This document shows positions 9,665 through 16,895 of a DNA stretch of 64,000 nucleotides, in pieces. Source of the stretch: CAIYXB01 sp038146805. Lineage in GTDB: Bacteria; Cyanobacteriota; Vampirovibrionia; LMEP-6097. Below the pieces are notes generated by a model. That model was not told where the DNA came from. It did no database searches and saw nothing but the letters and a program-made list of their open reading frames with translations. Where the stretch lies: contig JAYQSH010000005.1 of the NCBI GenBank assembly GCA_038146805.1, forward strand, positions 186,001-250,000. The letters run 5' to 3'. Made by a program: the position numbers and the translations under genes. Position 1 is the first letter of the stretch, and every line of letters starts with the position of its first letter.

Positions 9665-10211
9665 TTAGCTCGTATGGGTTGTATGTGCTCTTAGCTGGTT
9701 GTTTATAACGATTAATGCCAACCATCTATTATGTACTTCGTCATAGTGTGGATCCCTGATTAACTCTTCGACCCTACTCTCGATTTCAGATCTATTTAAA
9801 CCGTAAGTTTCTAATAGTTCATTTTCTATTTCAAAAGCATGTTCTTGCATATCAGTTAGACATTCTCTTACTTCATTAATAGCTTCTTTCAATCCCTAAA
9901 TACTTAAATAAATCTATTAAATCTTTAGGTCTGTCTAGTTTTCTCTGATCTTCAAAATTTATGGGTTGACATCTTTTCTGATTTTCAGCTCGTAATCTAC
10001 TTTGCGCTTCATGCAATCCTCTTCTCTGTTCTTCTTTAAGACGCCTTATAGCTATTCTTAAACTCTTTGGTTTTCGTCGTTTCTCATACTTTTCTTTTAT
10101 TTTTGGTAGTCGTTCAGCAAATGCTTTATATCTATCACGATGTCTGTTATTTGGCAGTTTCCACTGACCAGCTAATTTAAATAAAGTTAATACACAATAA
10201 GAAGTGCTCAT
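9665..10211 (-). pseudogene. Frameshifted paralog of the NEVRE-repeat protein
   Basis: Two overlapping minus-strand pieces, 10211-9876 (from MSTSYCVLTLF) and 9892-9665. They join near 9890 if one base is added, giving DLFKYLG followed by KEAINEVRECL. The joined protein of about 180 residues has a basic N-terminal half with LHEAQSRLR, shared with the protein at 8079-8873, and a single copy of the repeated domain (INEVRECL, VEELIRDPHYDEVHNRW). Function unknown. The start shares a palindrome with the divergent IS30 transposase gene. Confidence 0.6.
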
Positions 10212-10253
10212 AGGTTGTAAATAGTGAAAAAAATACAACCAATATGAGCACTT
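10202..10253. promoter_or_regulatory. 52-bp inverted repeat between divergent starts
   Basis: Outer arms AAGTGCTCAT (10202-10211) and ATGAGCACTT (10244-10253) and inner arms GGTTGTA and TACAACC surround an A-rich centre. Each outer arm is the first codons of a gene: the minus-strand paralog and the + strand IS30 transposase. It may be an IS end or a transposase-binding operator serving both promoters. Symmetry is seen directly; the role is inferred. Confidence 0.6.
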
Positions 10254-11188
10254 ACAAACGTCTTACCCTAGAGAAACGCCGAAATATCGCACTAATCCTG
10301 CATTTTCAGCCCTACCAGCGAACTATTGCCGAACAATTAGGCTTCAGCCAATCAGCAATTAGCCAAGAACTTGCTAGAAATTCAGTAGAGGGGACCTATA
10401 ATCCAGAAAAAGCTCAAGAATTAGCAGACTCTAGAAAGATACAACGAGAGAAACCAGTCCTTGGTGACCCTGAAATTCAAAAATTTATCAAGGATGAGCT
10501 CAAGAAACGAAGAAGTCCAGAACAAATTTCAAGACTTGCTAAACGAAAAGGTCTGCAAGTTAGTAGAAGTGCAATATACATTTTCATCAACTCTAATCCA
10601 AAATTAAAACGATACCGCAAACATAAAAACTACTGGAAACGCAATCACCGGCTATCATCCAAGCATGGTATCTATGATCGAGTAAGTATTTCAGAACGTC
10701 CAGAAAAAGCAAATACTCGAGAAGAATTTGGTCATTTGGAAATAGATTTCGTCGTAGGTTGTTCTGGCAGTAGAGCTTGTATCCTCAGTGGTAGAGAGCG
10801 AAAAACAAGGTATCCATTTTTCATCAAACTTGAAAACAAGACTGAATTTCTAACGACAGAAGCAATTAAAAACAATCTAATTCTAGATTGGGTTAAAAGC
10901 TTTTCAACCGACAATGACAAGTCATTTGTAGGTCACTCTGTAATCAAGGCTCTGACTGGTGTTCCAACTTATTTCACTAGACCATCAGCACCTTATGAGA
11001 AAGGAGCAATTGAACAGCTGAATAAAGAACTGAGAGTGTATCATCCAAAAGGTACAGATTTTAGCAATGTAACTCAAGCAGAGTTAGATCAAGTTGCAGA
11101 GAACCTGAGGACTGTTCCAATGAAATGTTTGGATTGGTTGACACCAGCAGAAGCCTTGCAGAGAGAACTTCAACTCGATACCAGTTGA
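10244..11188 (+). CDS. IS30-family transposase, apparently intact
   Basis: A 314-residue transposase that would cut and join IS ends by a DDE mechanism. An N-terminal helix-turn-helix (RTIAEQLGFSQSAISQELAR, about 26-45) is followed by a second basic segment, then the catalytic core: Asp168 in HLEIDFVVG, Asp223 in STDNDKSF and Glu257 in EKGAIEQLN. It is a little shorter than many IS30 members (320-380) but keeps all catalytic residues, so it could be active. The ATG at 10244 lies at the edge of a 52-bp inverted repeat. Clear outer IS ends and target duplications were not found by eye; a GGAGAA/TTCTCC hairpin follows at about 11213-11231. Confidence 0.92.
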   Translation: MSTYKRLTLEKRRNIALILHFQPYQRTIAEQLGFSQSAISQELARNSVEGTYNPEKAQELADSRKIQREKPVLGDPEIQKFIKDELKKRRSPEQISRLAKRKGLQVSRSAIYIFINSNPKLKRYRKHKNYWKRNHRLSSKHGIYDRVSISERPEKANTREEFGHLEIDFVVGCSGSRACILSGRERKTRYPFFIKLENKTEFLTTEAIKNNLILDWVKSFSTDNDKSFVGHSVIKALTGVPTYFTRPSAPYEKGAIEQLNKELRVYHPKGTDFSNVTQAELDQVAENLRTVPMKCLDWLTPAEALQRELQLDTS

Positions 11189-11358
11189 CTAAAATTTAAC
11201 TTTGCAGCTGACGGAGAATCTAATTTCTCCTGATCAAACACGCCTGAGTCCAAAAACCTGGTGGTTTCAACCTAGAATTTAGATATATTTATTTGGTTTT
11301 TAAAATTGAAATAAGCTATGATTATCAATAAATCTATGAGTTCGTCTAAAGAATTAAG

Positions 11359-11406
11359 CTAGAAATTGGAAATTGCCTTTAAATTTTCTAAAGTTGGTTT
11401 TGCCAT
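11359..11406 (-). pseudogene. Truncated third member of the NEVRE-repeat family
   Basis: After a TATAAT at 11414-11419 and a 7-nt gap, an ATG opens a 15-codon frame (MAKPTLENLKAISNF). This resembles the N-terminus of the protein at 8873 (M.GPNLETV). It stops at once, next to the downstream side of the intact IS30 transposase. I take it as a third family member cut off when the IS region rearranged. Confidence 0.5.
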
Positions 11407-12115
11407 AAAGTTAATTATATTATATGAAGTCTTTTTTTCAAGGGCAATTTTTCAACTTTTAGCTTAATTTTTTATAAATACTCATAGATTCATTGGTGCA
11501 GTCCTTAGGTTCTCTGCAATTTGATCTAATTCAGCTTGACTCACATTGTTAAAATCTGTTCCTTTTGAGTGATAAACTCTCAACTCCTTGTTGAGTTGCT
11601 CGACGGCATCTTTTTTTAGTATGGAGCAGAAGGTTTTGTGAACTAAGTTGGTACGCCAGTCAAAACCTTGATTACATACAGAGTGACCCACAAATGACTT
11701 GTCATTGTCAGTTGGAAAATTTTTAGTCCAAATTGAAATCAGTTTAGTTTTAATTACTTGCGTTGTTAGTAACTCAGTTATATTCTCATTGAAGAATGGA
11801 TAGCTGCTTAACAAAAAATATATAATAAACTTATAGCTAAAAATGATCAATTGCAAACATAGCTTAAAAATCAAAAAAATTTCAAGTGCCAAAGACAAGG
11901 ATTTTAGTCACTTACAACAAATTTATGAAAAGAATTTGCTCCAATAACATCATATAAAGTGAACCAAGACGGTTTGTTTGATCAAGATTTTCTCATTAGC
12001 ACTTGGTCAAAACATGGTTATGAAATATATTTACTTGAAATCAAAGAAGAAGCTGTTGGTTTTGCAGTCGTAAACCTTGCAAGTATGATTGACCTAGATA
12101 CCAATACTCGAGATA
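11404..12115. repeat. About 712-bp direct duplication, copy 2
   Basis: Near-identical to 8871-9583 and in the same orientation. The two copies flank about 1.8 kb holding the frameshifted paralog and the intact IS30 gene. Such direct repeats could recombine and delete that segment. Confidence 0.9.
11482..11820 (-). pseudogene. IS30-family transposase remnant, copy 2
   Basis: Same C-terminal transposase remnant as at 8950-9282 (TDNDKSFVGHSV and AVEQLNKELRVYH), carried along by the segmental duplication. The N-terminal half is missing, as in copy 1. Small differences (GTDF against GTAF, KKDAV against KKGAV) show that the copies have begun to diverge. Confidence 0.85.
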
Positions 12116-12345
12116 TTGCTGAATTTTTTGTGATACCTCAACTAAGAAATCAAAGAATTGGTAGTAAATTCGCTCAAGAAATCTTTAAACTTTATCCGGG
12201 CCAATGGGAAGTCAGGCAATTAGAGTCATTAACAAAAGCCCGCAAATTTTGGCTGAGAGCTATTCAAAACATAAACCCAAAAAACTTTTGTGAAGAAAAC
12301 AATAACCCCAAGTGGCAAGGTTATTTACAAAAATTCACGATATAA
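11843..12345 (+). pseudogene. GNAT acetyltransferase, copy 2, one frameshift
   Basis: A predicted N-acetyltransferase of about 167 residues. The C-terminal half, missing from copy 1, is present: AEFFVIPQLRNQRIGSKFA is the acetyl-CoA pyrophosphate-binding loop region and EVRQLESLTKARKFWLRAI the last helix-strand. The N-terminal part is out of frame because an A5 run found in copy 1 is A4 here (11928-11931). Downstream of that, the frame is open from 11959. It converges on blh with a 1-nt gap. Copy 1 and copy 2 are therefore broken in complementary ways. Confidence 0.8.
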
Positions 12346-12346
12346 C

Positions 12347-13189
12347 TCACTTGTCTTCTATCAAACACATAGAAACAAAAACCAAATGAGGCAAAGTAAC
12401 TATTGCTAAGAAAATAAACAAAGTTTTAAAAAGAGCATGCTCTTGAAAATTCATAAAAATTGCAAATGCTAACAAAAAACTACACAGTAAAATCACAAAA
12501 AACTTTAAGTCTAAAAGTTTTAATGTATTAAAACTATCTTTCATTTTATGCCAATGATTTAAAGAATGATAAAAACAAAAATAAGTTAAAAAAGAAATCA
12601 TTGGTGGCAAAAACACTCCAGCAAAGACAATCAAAACTATATTCATGATTTTCAATTGATGTTCTTTTTTATGTGCAGATTTAATTATCATTAAAAAAGC
12701 TGAAATCAACACCAAGTTTTTTACAAAGCTTAAGCTCTGCACAAAAGTAACGGCAGTAGTTTCAGAAGAAAGAATTGCAAAAAAATCTTTTATCATAGGT
12801 GCATAAAAAATCATCGGCAAAGAAATTACAGCAAGTCCATAAAATATTTTTTCAAACAAACTCAAAGAACTGTCCTTAAAATAGCCGGAATCACCCTCAG
12901 CAAAATGAAACACAGAAATCACAATAAAAAACGAGAAACTCAAATCAGGAAATTTCAGCCAAGCAAAAAGATAGCCTAAAACCAAACTAATATATATAAA
13001 AAAGTTTTTTGCCTTTTTTTTAAAACTCAAATCTTTTCTCACCAAAAAATGTACATCAAGAGCACCATGAGGCAAAGCAAGAAAGGCAATAAAAATAGAA
13101 GAAACTAAAACTTGTAAATTTAAATCCTTAAGAACTCCTGAAAAATATAATGCCGAAAATAGCAAAACAGAACACAAATGAATTTTCAT
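12347..13189 (-). CDS. blh: Brp/Blh-family beta-carotene 15,15'-dioxygenase
   Basis: Family role: cleaves beta-carotene to two molecules of retinal, the rhodopsin chromophore, in the membrane. The 280-residue protein is mostly transmembrane helices. Conserved iron-ligand motifs are present: LPHGALD at about 39-45, HFAEGD at about 95-100 and YHSLNHW at about 207-213. The start is taken as the ATG at 13189 (MKIHLC); a GTG at 13201 would overlap crtY by 8 nt. It is the last gene of the rhodopsin-crtY-blh unit. Confidence 0.9.
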   Translation of the reverse strand: MKIHLCSVLLFSALYFSGVLKDLNLQVLVSSIFIAFLALPHGALDVHFLVRKDLSFKKKAKNFFIYISLVLGYLFAWLKFPDLSFSFFIVISVFHFAEGDSGYFKDSSLSLFEKIFYGLAVISLPMIFYAPMIKDFFAILSSETTAVTFVQSLSFVKNLVLISAFLMIIKSAHKKEHQLKIMNIVLIVFAGVFLPPMISFLTYFCFYHSLNHWHKMKDSFNTLKLLDLKFFVILLCSFLLAFAIFMNFQEHALFKTLFIFLAIVTLPHLVFVSMCLIEDK

Positions 13190-13193
13190 AATT

Positions 13194-14315
13194 TTATGCA
13201 CTTAACACCGCCTTTAGAGAACTTTTTAACATAGAAATTTTTGGTAATGAACAAATAACCTGCAGATCTTCAAATAAGCTGGAATCATCATTTAGAAACC
13301 TAATCAATAAATCACTAGAATTTGCTTTGAAAAATTGCATAAAAGTTTTTGCCGCAAACTCAGGGTAATCAAGTAAATGTTGCGTAAAAATCAAATCTAA
13401 CAAACTATGAAAATTTGAACGCGCCTTGATTTTACTCAGATCCTGCAATTTTTTTGTAATAAAGCGAGCCTGTTTCAAAGCATTCATAAAAGAATAGCCA
13501 GTACTTGATTTAGCAAAATCACCTACAGTACCAATCAAAAAATGTTTTTCATCACTTGGCTTTAAATTAAAACCAAACATAGGCAAAGATGCCTGCTCAG
13601 TATATTGAATTTGATAGTTTTCTATTTTATGTTTTTGTAAATAAGCATCGATATCTTTTTCAAAAACATCTTGTTCAATAGAAGCTGTATTGGTAAAATA
13701 GGTGCTCTCTATTAATGCCTCATTCTCAGCAAAAGGCAGTACATAAAAAAAATGTACTGCATGATCATGCTCACTATTAAAATCCATCAGAATGGCTTTT
13801 GAATCATCAAAACAAGGCTGATTTGTTTTTATTTTCACGCCATAAAAAACTTGCCATAATTGTTGAGGTTTGGCACTGATACTCTTGGAACTACTATCAA
13901 AAACCAAATCATAGTTTGCAAACAAATGAGTCAAGTCATCTACTGGTGATGAAAATTTAAAATCAATCTTTTGATTTTCTGCATATTTAGTTTTAATATA
14001 TGCAAAAAAATCTACAGCAAAAATTGAGCCATAAGCATAAAAATCAGAGTCTAATACATGTTTATCACTTTTAGACATCACCAATTGTGCATCCCAAGAT
14101 TTTGCTAATAAATGCTCATATTTAAAGTCTTGTTTTTTATACCAAAAAGACCAGACCCTATCTTCATAAAAATCTTTATTGACTTCAAAAACATCAATCT
14201 GTCCTTGAAAACCACTATCTAGCAGTTCATCTGCTAATAAACAAGAACTTAAGCCAGCTCCAATAATTGCTATTTTTTTGTTTTCTTTATCTGACAAAGC
14301 TTTTTGCAATTTCAC
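13194..14315 (-). CDS. crtY: Lycopene beta-cyclase (CrtY type)
   Basis: Converts lycopene to beta-carotene, the substrate of the next gene. The 373-residue flavoprotein has an N-terminal Rossmann motif (IAIIGAGLSSCLLADELL, about 15-32), the family mark DRVWSFWY at about 52-59, and an SLPMFGFNLKPS block followed by the GTVGDFAKSSTGYSF FAD-end motif. It probably starts at a GTG (14315) after weak AAGCAAG. It follows the rhodopsin gene after a hairpin terminator, and its stop lies 5 nt before the ATG of blh. Confidence 0.9.
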   Translation of the reverse strand: MKLQKALSDKENKKIAIIGAGLSSCLLADELLDSGFQGQIDVFEVNKDFYEDRVWSFWYKKQDFKYEHLLAKSWDAQLVMSKSDKHVLDSDFYAYGSIFAVDFFAYIKTKYAENQKIDFKFSSPVDDLTHLFANYDLVFDSSSKSISAKPQQLWQVFYGVKIKTNQPCFDDSKAILMDFNSEHDHAVHFFYVLPFAENEALIESTYFTNTASIEQDVFEKDIDAYLQKHKIENYQIQYTEQASLPMFGFNLKPSDEKHFLIGTVGDFAKSSTGYSFMNALKQARFITKKLQDLSKIKARSNFHSLLDLIFTQHLLDYPEFAAKTFMQFFKANSSDLLIRFLNDDSSLFEDLQVICSLPKISMLKSSLKAVLSA

Positions 14316-14356
14316 TTGCTTTTCAATATATTAAAACAGTTTATAAAAAAAGCAAA

Positions 14357-14389
14357 AAAAAGTGCTAGCCATAGTGGCTAACACTTTTT
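14357..14389 (-). terminator. Terminator or attenuator after the rhodopsin gene
   Basis: An inverted repeat with arms at 14357-14370 and 14376-14389 (AAAAAGTG.TAGCC against GGCTA.CACTTTTT, one mismatch). On the minus strand it is followed by a run of T. It lies between the rhodopsin stop and the crtY start, so most transcripts would end after the rhodopsin gene, with read-through feeding crtY-blh. Confidence 0.8.
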
Positions 14390-14411
14390 AAAACAATAAG
14401 CTTTCAAGTTT

Positions 14412-15125
14412 TTACTTTGATAAAGCTTTAACAGAAAATACAGCAACTAAGCCAAAACCAACTTTATTGATCAAATCTGCAATGTTGTATATGAACTCTC
14501 TTGCAACAATCATTGTTGTATCAGCACTAATTAAGGTTAGAACATAACCTAATGGGTAAATCGCCCAACCTACTAAAATAAAGGAGCGCATTGATAATAA
14601 GCCTGCTTTAATTTCCTTAGGTGCTTTTTCTGCCTTTTCAGTCACTTGAGTATAAAGTATATTCAAGATATATAGCCAAGCAACACAACCAACAATCCAA
14701 CCTGTCCATCCAGTTTGAGTAACACCAGCTTGATTAATAGATGTTTCACCAATATAACCTGCAACTATCATTACAATATCTGCAAAAATTAACTTAGTTA
14801 ATATATCTTTAGCTTCAGCCCCTTTGAGACCAAGTAGTGTTGGGAATTTAACAAGTAGCAGTGGAGTTGTGATGAGCCAATCAATATAACGAATTTCCGT
14901 TGGGAAATTTAACAAAGTATCTATTGAACCATCAGTACCTACATAGTGTTTCATCGCTGAATAATGTATTGCCGCAACAAATGTTACCAACGCTGCAACG
15001 GTAGCTGTCTCTCTGTATTTTTCTGGTAAAGAATTTCTTTCAACCAAAAAGTACATAGTACCTGCTGCCATTCCGACAAAACCAACCCAAAACATATACT
15101 GAGTAGCAAGAATAAAAGTATCCAT
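14412..15125 (-). CDS. Proteorhodopsin-like proton pump with a DTK motif
   Basis: A 237-residue seven-helix retinal protein. In helix C, RYIDWLITTPLLLVKF gives Asp82 (proton acceptor), Thr86 and Lys93 at the donor position, i.e. DTK rather than the usual DTE. Leu90 at the spectral tuning position predicts green absorption. His54 matches the His that pairs with the acceptor in proteorhodopsins. In helix G, IADLINKVGFG gives Asp217 and Lys221, the Schiff-base lysine. By hand alignment Trp143 fills the position that is Gly in carotenoid-antenna rhodopsins. The AAGGAGAG ribosome site (15130-15137) is one of the best in the window. Retinal would come from crtY and blh downstream. Confidence 0.95.
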   Translation of the reverse strand: MDTFILATQYMFWVGFVGMAAGTMYFLVERNSLPEKYRETATVAALVTFVAAIHYSAMKHYVGTDGSIDTLLNFPTEIRYIDWLITTPLLLVKFPTLLGLKGAEAKDILTKLIFADIVMIVAGYIGETSINQAGVTQTGWTGWIVGCVAWLYILNILYTQVTEKAEKAPKEIKAGLLSMRSFILVGWAIYPLGYVLTLISADTTMIVAREFIYNIADLINKVGFGLVAVFSVKALSK

Positions 15126-15129
15126 CTAT

Positions 15130-15154
15130 CTCTCCTTCATTTTTTTTCATTATA
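15130..15154 (-). promoter_or_regulatory. Rhodopsin -10 element and strong ribosome binding site
   Basis: On the minus strand TATAAT (15154-15149) is followed by a short leader with AAGGAGAG (15137-15130) and the ATG at 15125. No clear TTGACA box is seen 17 nt upstream. A strong ribosome site is notable, because many genes here have none. Confidence 0.6.
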
Positions 15155-15315
15155 CCCAGATATTACAAATAATTAAAAAATGATTGCAGATTTTGTAGAT
15201 TTATTGGTTAAAATAAATAAATCCATTTAATTAAACTAGTGCTTTCATCTGGGTGAGATTATTATGAATACAGCTACACAAGACTAAGGCAGTTATCGGA
15301 ACTTGTTAACAACAC

Positions 15316-16449
15316 CTATGCATATTCTAATTTCAATTTATGTTTTTTTGCAATTCTATTGATATTTGCAGAATCATTTTTTGTAACAAAATTAAAAGCC
15401 AAACCATTTTTACCAGCACGACCAGTTCTACCAATACGATGAATATAATCTTCGTCAAATCTTGGAAGGTCATAGTTGATAACTGCTTCTAAATTATCTA
15501 CATCAATTCCACGAGCAGCAACATCAGTAGCAACCAAAAGCTCAAAAGCACCTTTCTTGAAATCTTTCATTACTCGATCTCTTTTTCTTTGCTTGATATC
15601 ACCGTGAATAGAAGCAACTGAGTATTTTTTCTTGGTAAGTAAACGAGATAACTCATCCACTTTACGCTTGGTATTACAAAAAATAATTCCAGAGAAAATT
15701 TTATACTCTTGCAAAAGTGCTTCTAGAGATTGATCCTTAGCAGAATTTTTCATTCTCATACACAATTGTTTGATATTAAGATTTGCCGCTTTATTTTTTG
15801 AAACTAAATTAATTTGCTTAGCATTTTTTTGAAATCTCTTTGCAAGTTCTTTTAATTTGCTTGACATTGTTGCAGAGAACATTATGGTTTGCCTAGACTT
15901 AGGTATTCTTGCAATAATCTCATCAATCTCTTCAACAAAACCCATATCGAGCATTTGATCGGCTTCATCTAAAACCAAGTATTTTACTTTACCTAATTTT
16001 AAACTTCCTCTTTGCAAATGGTCTTTAACACGGCCCGGTGTACCAACAACTATATGCGTACCTCTTTTAAGTGCTTTTAACTGCACTTGCATTTCTTGAC
16101 CACCATAAACAGGAGTCACAAAAATCTTTTGCCCAAGAGTTAACTTTCTAAGTTCATTGGAAACCTGCACGGCCAATTCGCGCGTAGGACATAAAATCAA
16201 AGCTTGTACATTTTTATCATCTGCATTCATTGATTCAACGCAAGGCAAAGCAAAAGCTAAAGTCTTACCAGTACCTGTTGCGGCTTGAGCAATCAAATCA
16301 TGACGCTGTAACAAAAGTGGAATTGTTGCTTGTTGCACTTCAGTTGCATTAGCAAATCCCAACTCATAAACAGATTTTAAACTTTTTTCGTTTAAGCCTA
16401 AAGACTTAAAACTAGCACCTTTGGGCTTAGTATCTTTTTTTGAAGTCAT
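15316..16449 (-). CDS. DEAD-box ATP-dependent RNA helicase
   Basis: A 377-residue RNA helicase of the RhlE/CsdA/DeaD group, which unwinds structured RNA during ribosome assembly or cold stress. Motifs in order: a Q-motif region (FKSLGLNEKSLKSVYELGF), AATGTGKT, PTRELAVQ, GTPGR, VLDEADQMLD, SAT and the C-terminal HRIGRTGRAGKNG. It lacks the long basic C-terminal tail of larger members. The start at 16449 is chosen because GGGGAGGCAAAAGAA precedes the ATG. The upstream RRM gene ends at 16427, so the two overlap by 23 nt and are probably co-translated. Confidence 0.93.
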   Translation of the reverse strand: MTSKKDTKPKGASFKSLGLNEKSLKSVYELGFANATEVQQATIPLLLQRHDLIAQAATGTGKTLAFALPCVESMNADDKNVQALILCPTRELAVQVSNELRKLTLGQKIFVTPVYGGQEMQVQLKALKRGTHIVVGTPGRVKDHLQRGSLKLGKVKYLVLDEADQMLDMGFVEEIDEIIARIPKSRQTIMFSATMSSKLKELAKRFQKNAKQINLVSKNKAANLNIKQLCMRMKNSAKDQSLEALLQEYKIFSGIIFCNTKRKVDELSRLLTKKKYSVASIHGDIKQRKRDRVMKDFKKGAFELLVATDVAARGIDVDNLEAVINYDLPRFDEDYIHRIGRTGRAGKNGLAFNFVTKNDSANINRIAKKHKLKLEYA

Positions 16450-16723
16450 TTCTTTTGCCTCCCCTGCTGCTCCTGAAATCACCTCTATTTTTAGAATCAG
16501 TTCTTTCTTTTGCAAAATCAAGCTTCATTTGTCTTCCTTGGAATTCAAAATTGTTTAATTCTTCTTTTGCTTGCAAAGCATCTTCTTCACTAGCAAAAGT
16601 AACAAAACCAAAACCTTTTGATTCAATAACAATACAATCTTCTAATTGCCATTTAGAGAAAGCTTCTTTTAAATCTTGCTTTTGCACAGAATAACTTAAA
16701 TTACCCACGTATATTTTTTTCAT
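16427..16723 (-). CDS. Small RRM-type RNA-binding protein
   Basis: A 98-residue single-RRM protein. RNP2 is IYVGNLS at residues 4-10 and RNP1 is GFGFVTFAS at about 37-45, followed by a short Arg/Gly-rich tail (RGDFRSSRGGKRNDFKKRY). It resembles the cold-inducible Rbp proteins of cyanobacteria and similar proteins elsewhere. AAGGAAA precedes the ATG. Linked to the DEAD-box helicase by a 23-nt overlap, which suggests joint action on RNA structure. The 170-nt upstream gap is AT-rich with no gene seen; a long leader is possible. Confidence 0.9.
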   Translation of the reverse strand: MKKIYVGNLSYSVQKQDLKEAFSKWQLEDCIVIESKGFGFVTFASEEDALQAKEELNNFEFQGRQMKLDFAKERTDSKNRGDFRSSRGGKRNDFKKRY

Positions 16724-16895
16724 ATTTTTTCCTTTTATCAGTTAACTAATTTTCAGGAAAAATAATGTTTTGATTACTGTAAACCTTAAATGAGTTAGAG
16801 AAGAATATTAGCATAATATTTGTAAAAATGCTTTACAAGTTATGAGAGATTCTTAGCTACTGTTTACACCTAGGTGAGATTTACTATTTACTTAA

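Noticed and set aside
16440..16694. 84-codon + strand frame
   Set aside because: It is antisense to the RRM protein gene and is rich in Leu/Ser only because of that gene's Lys and Glu codons.
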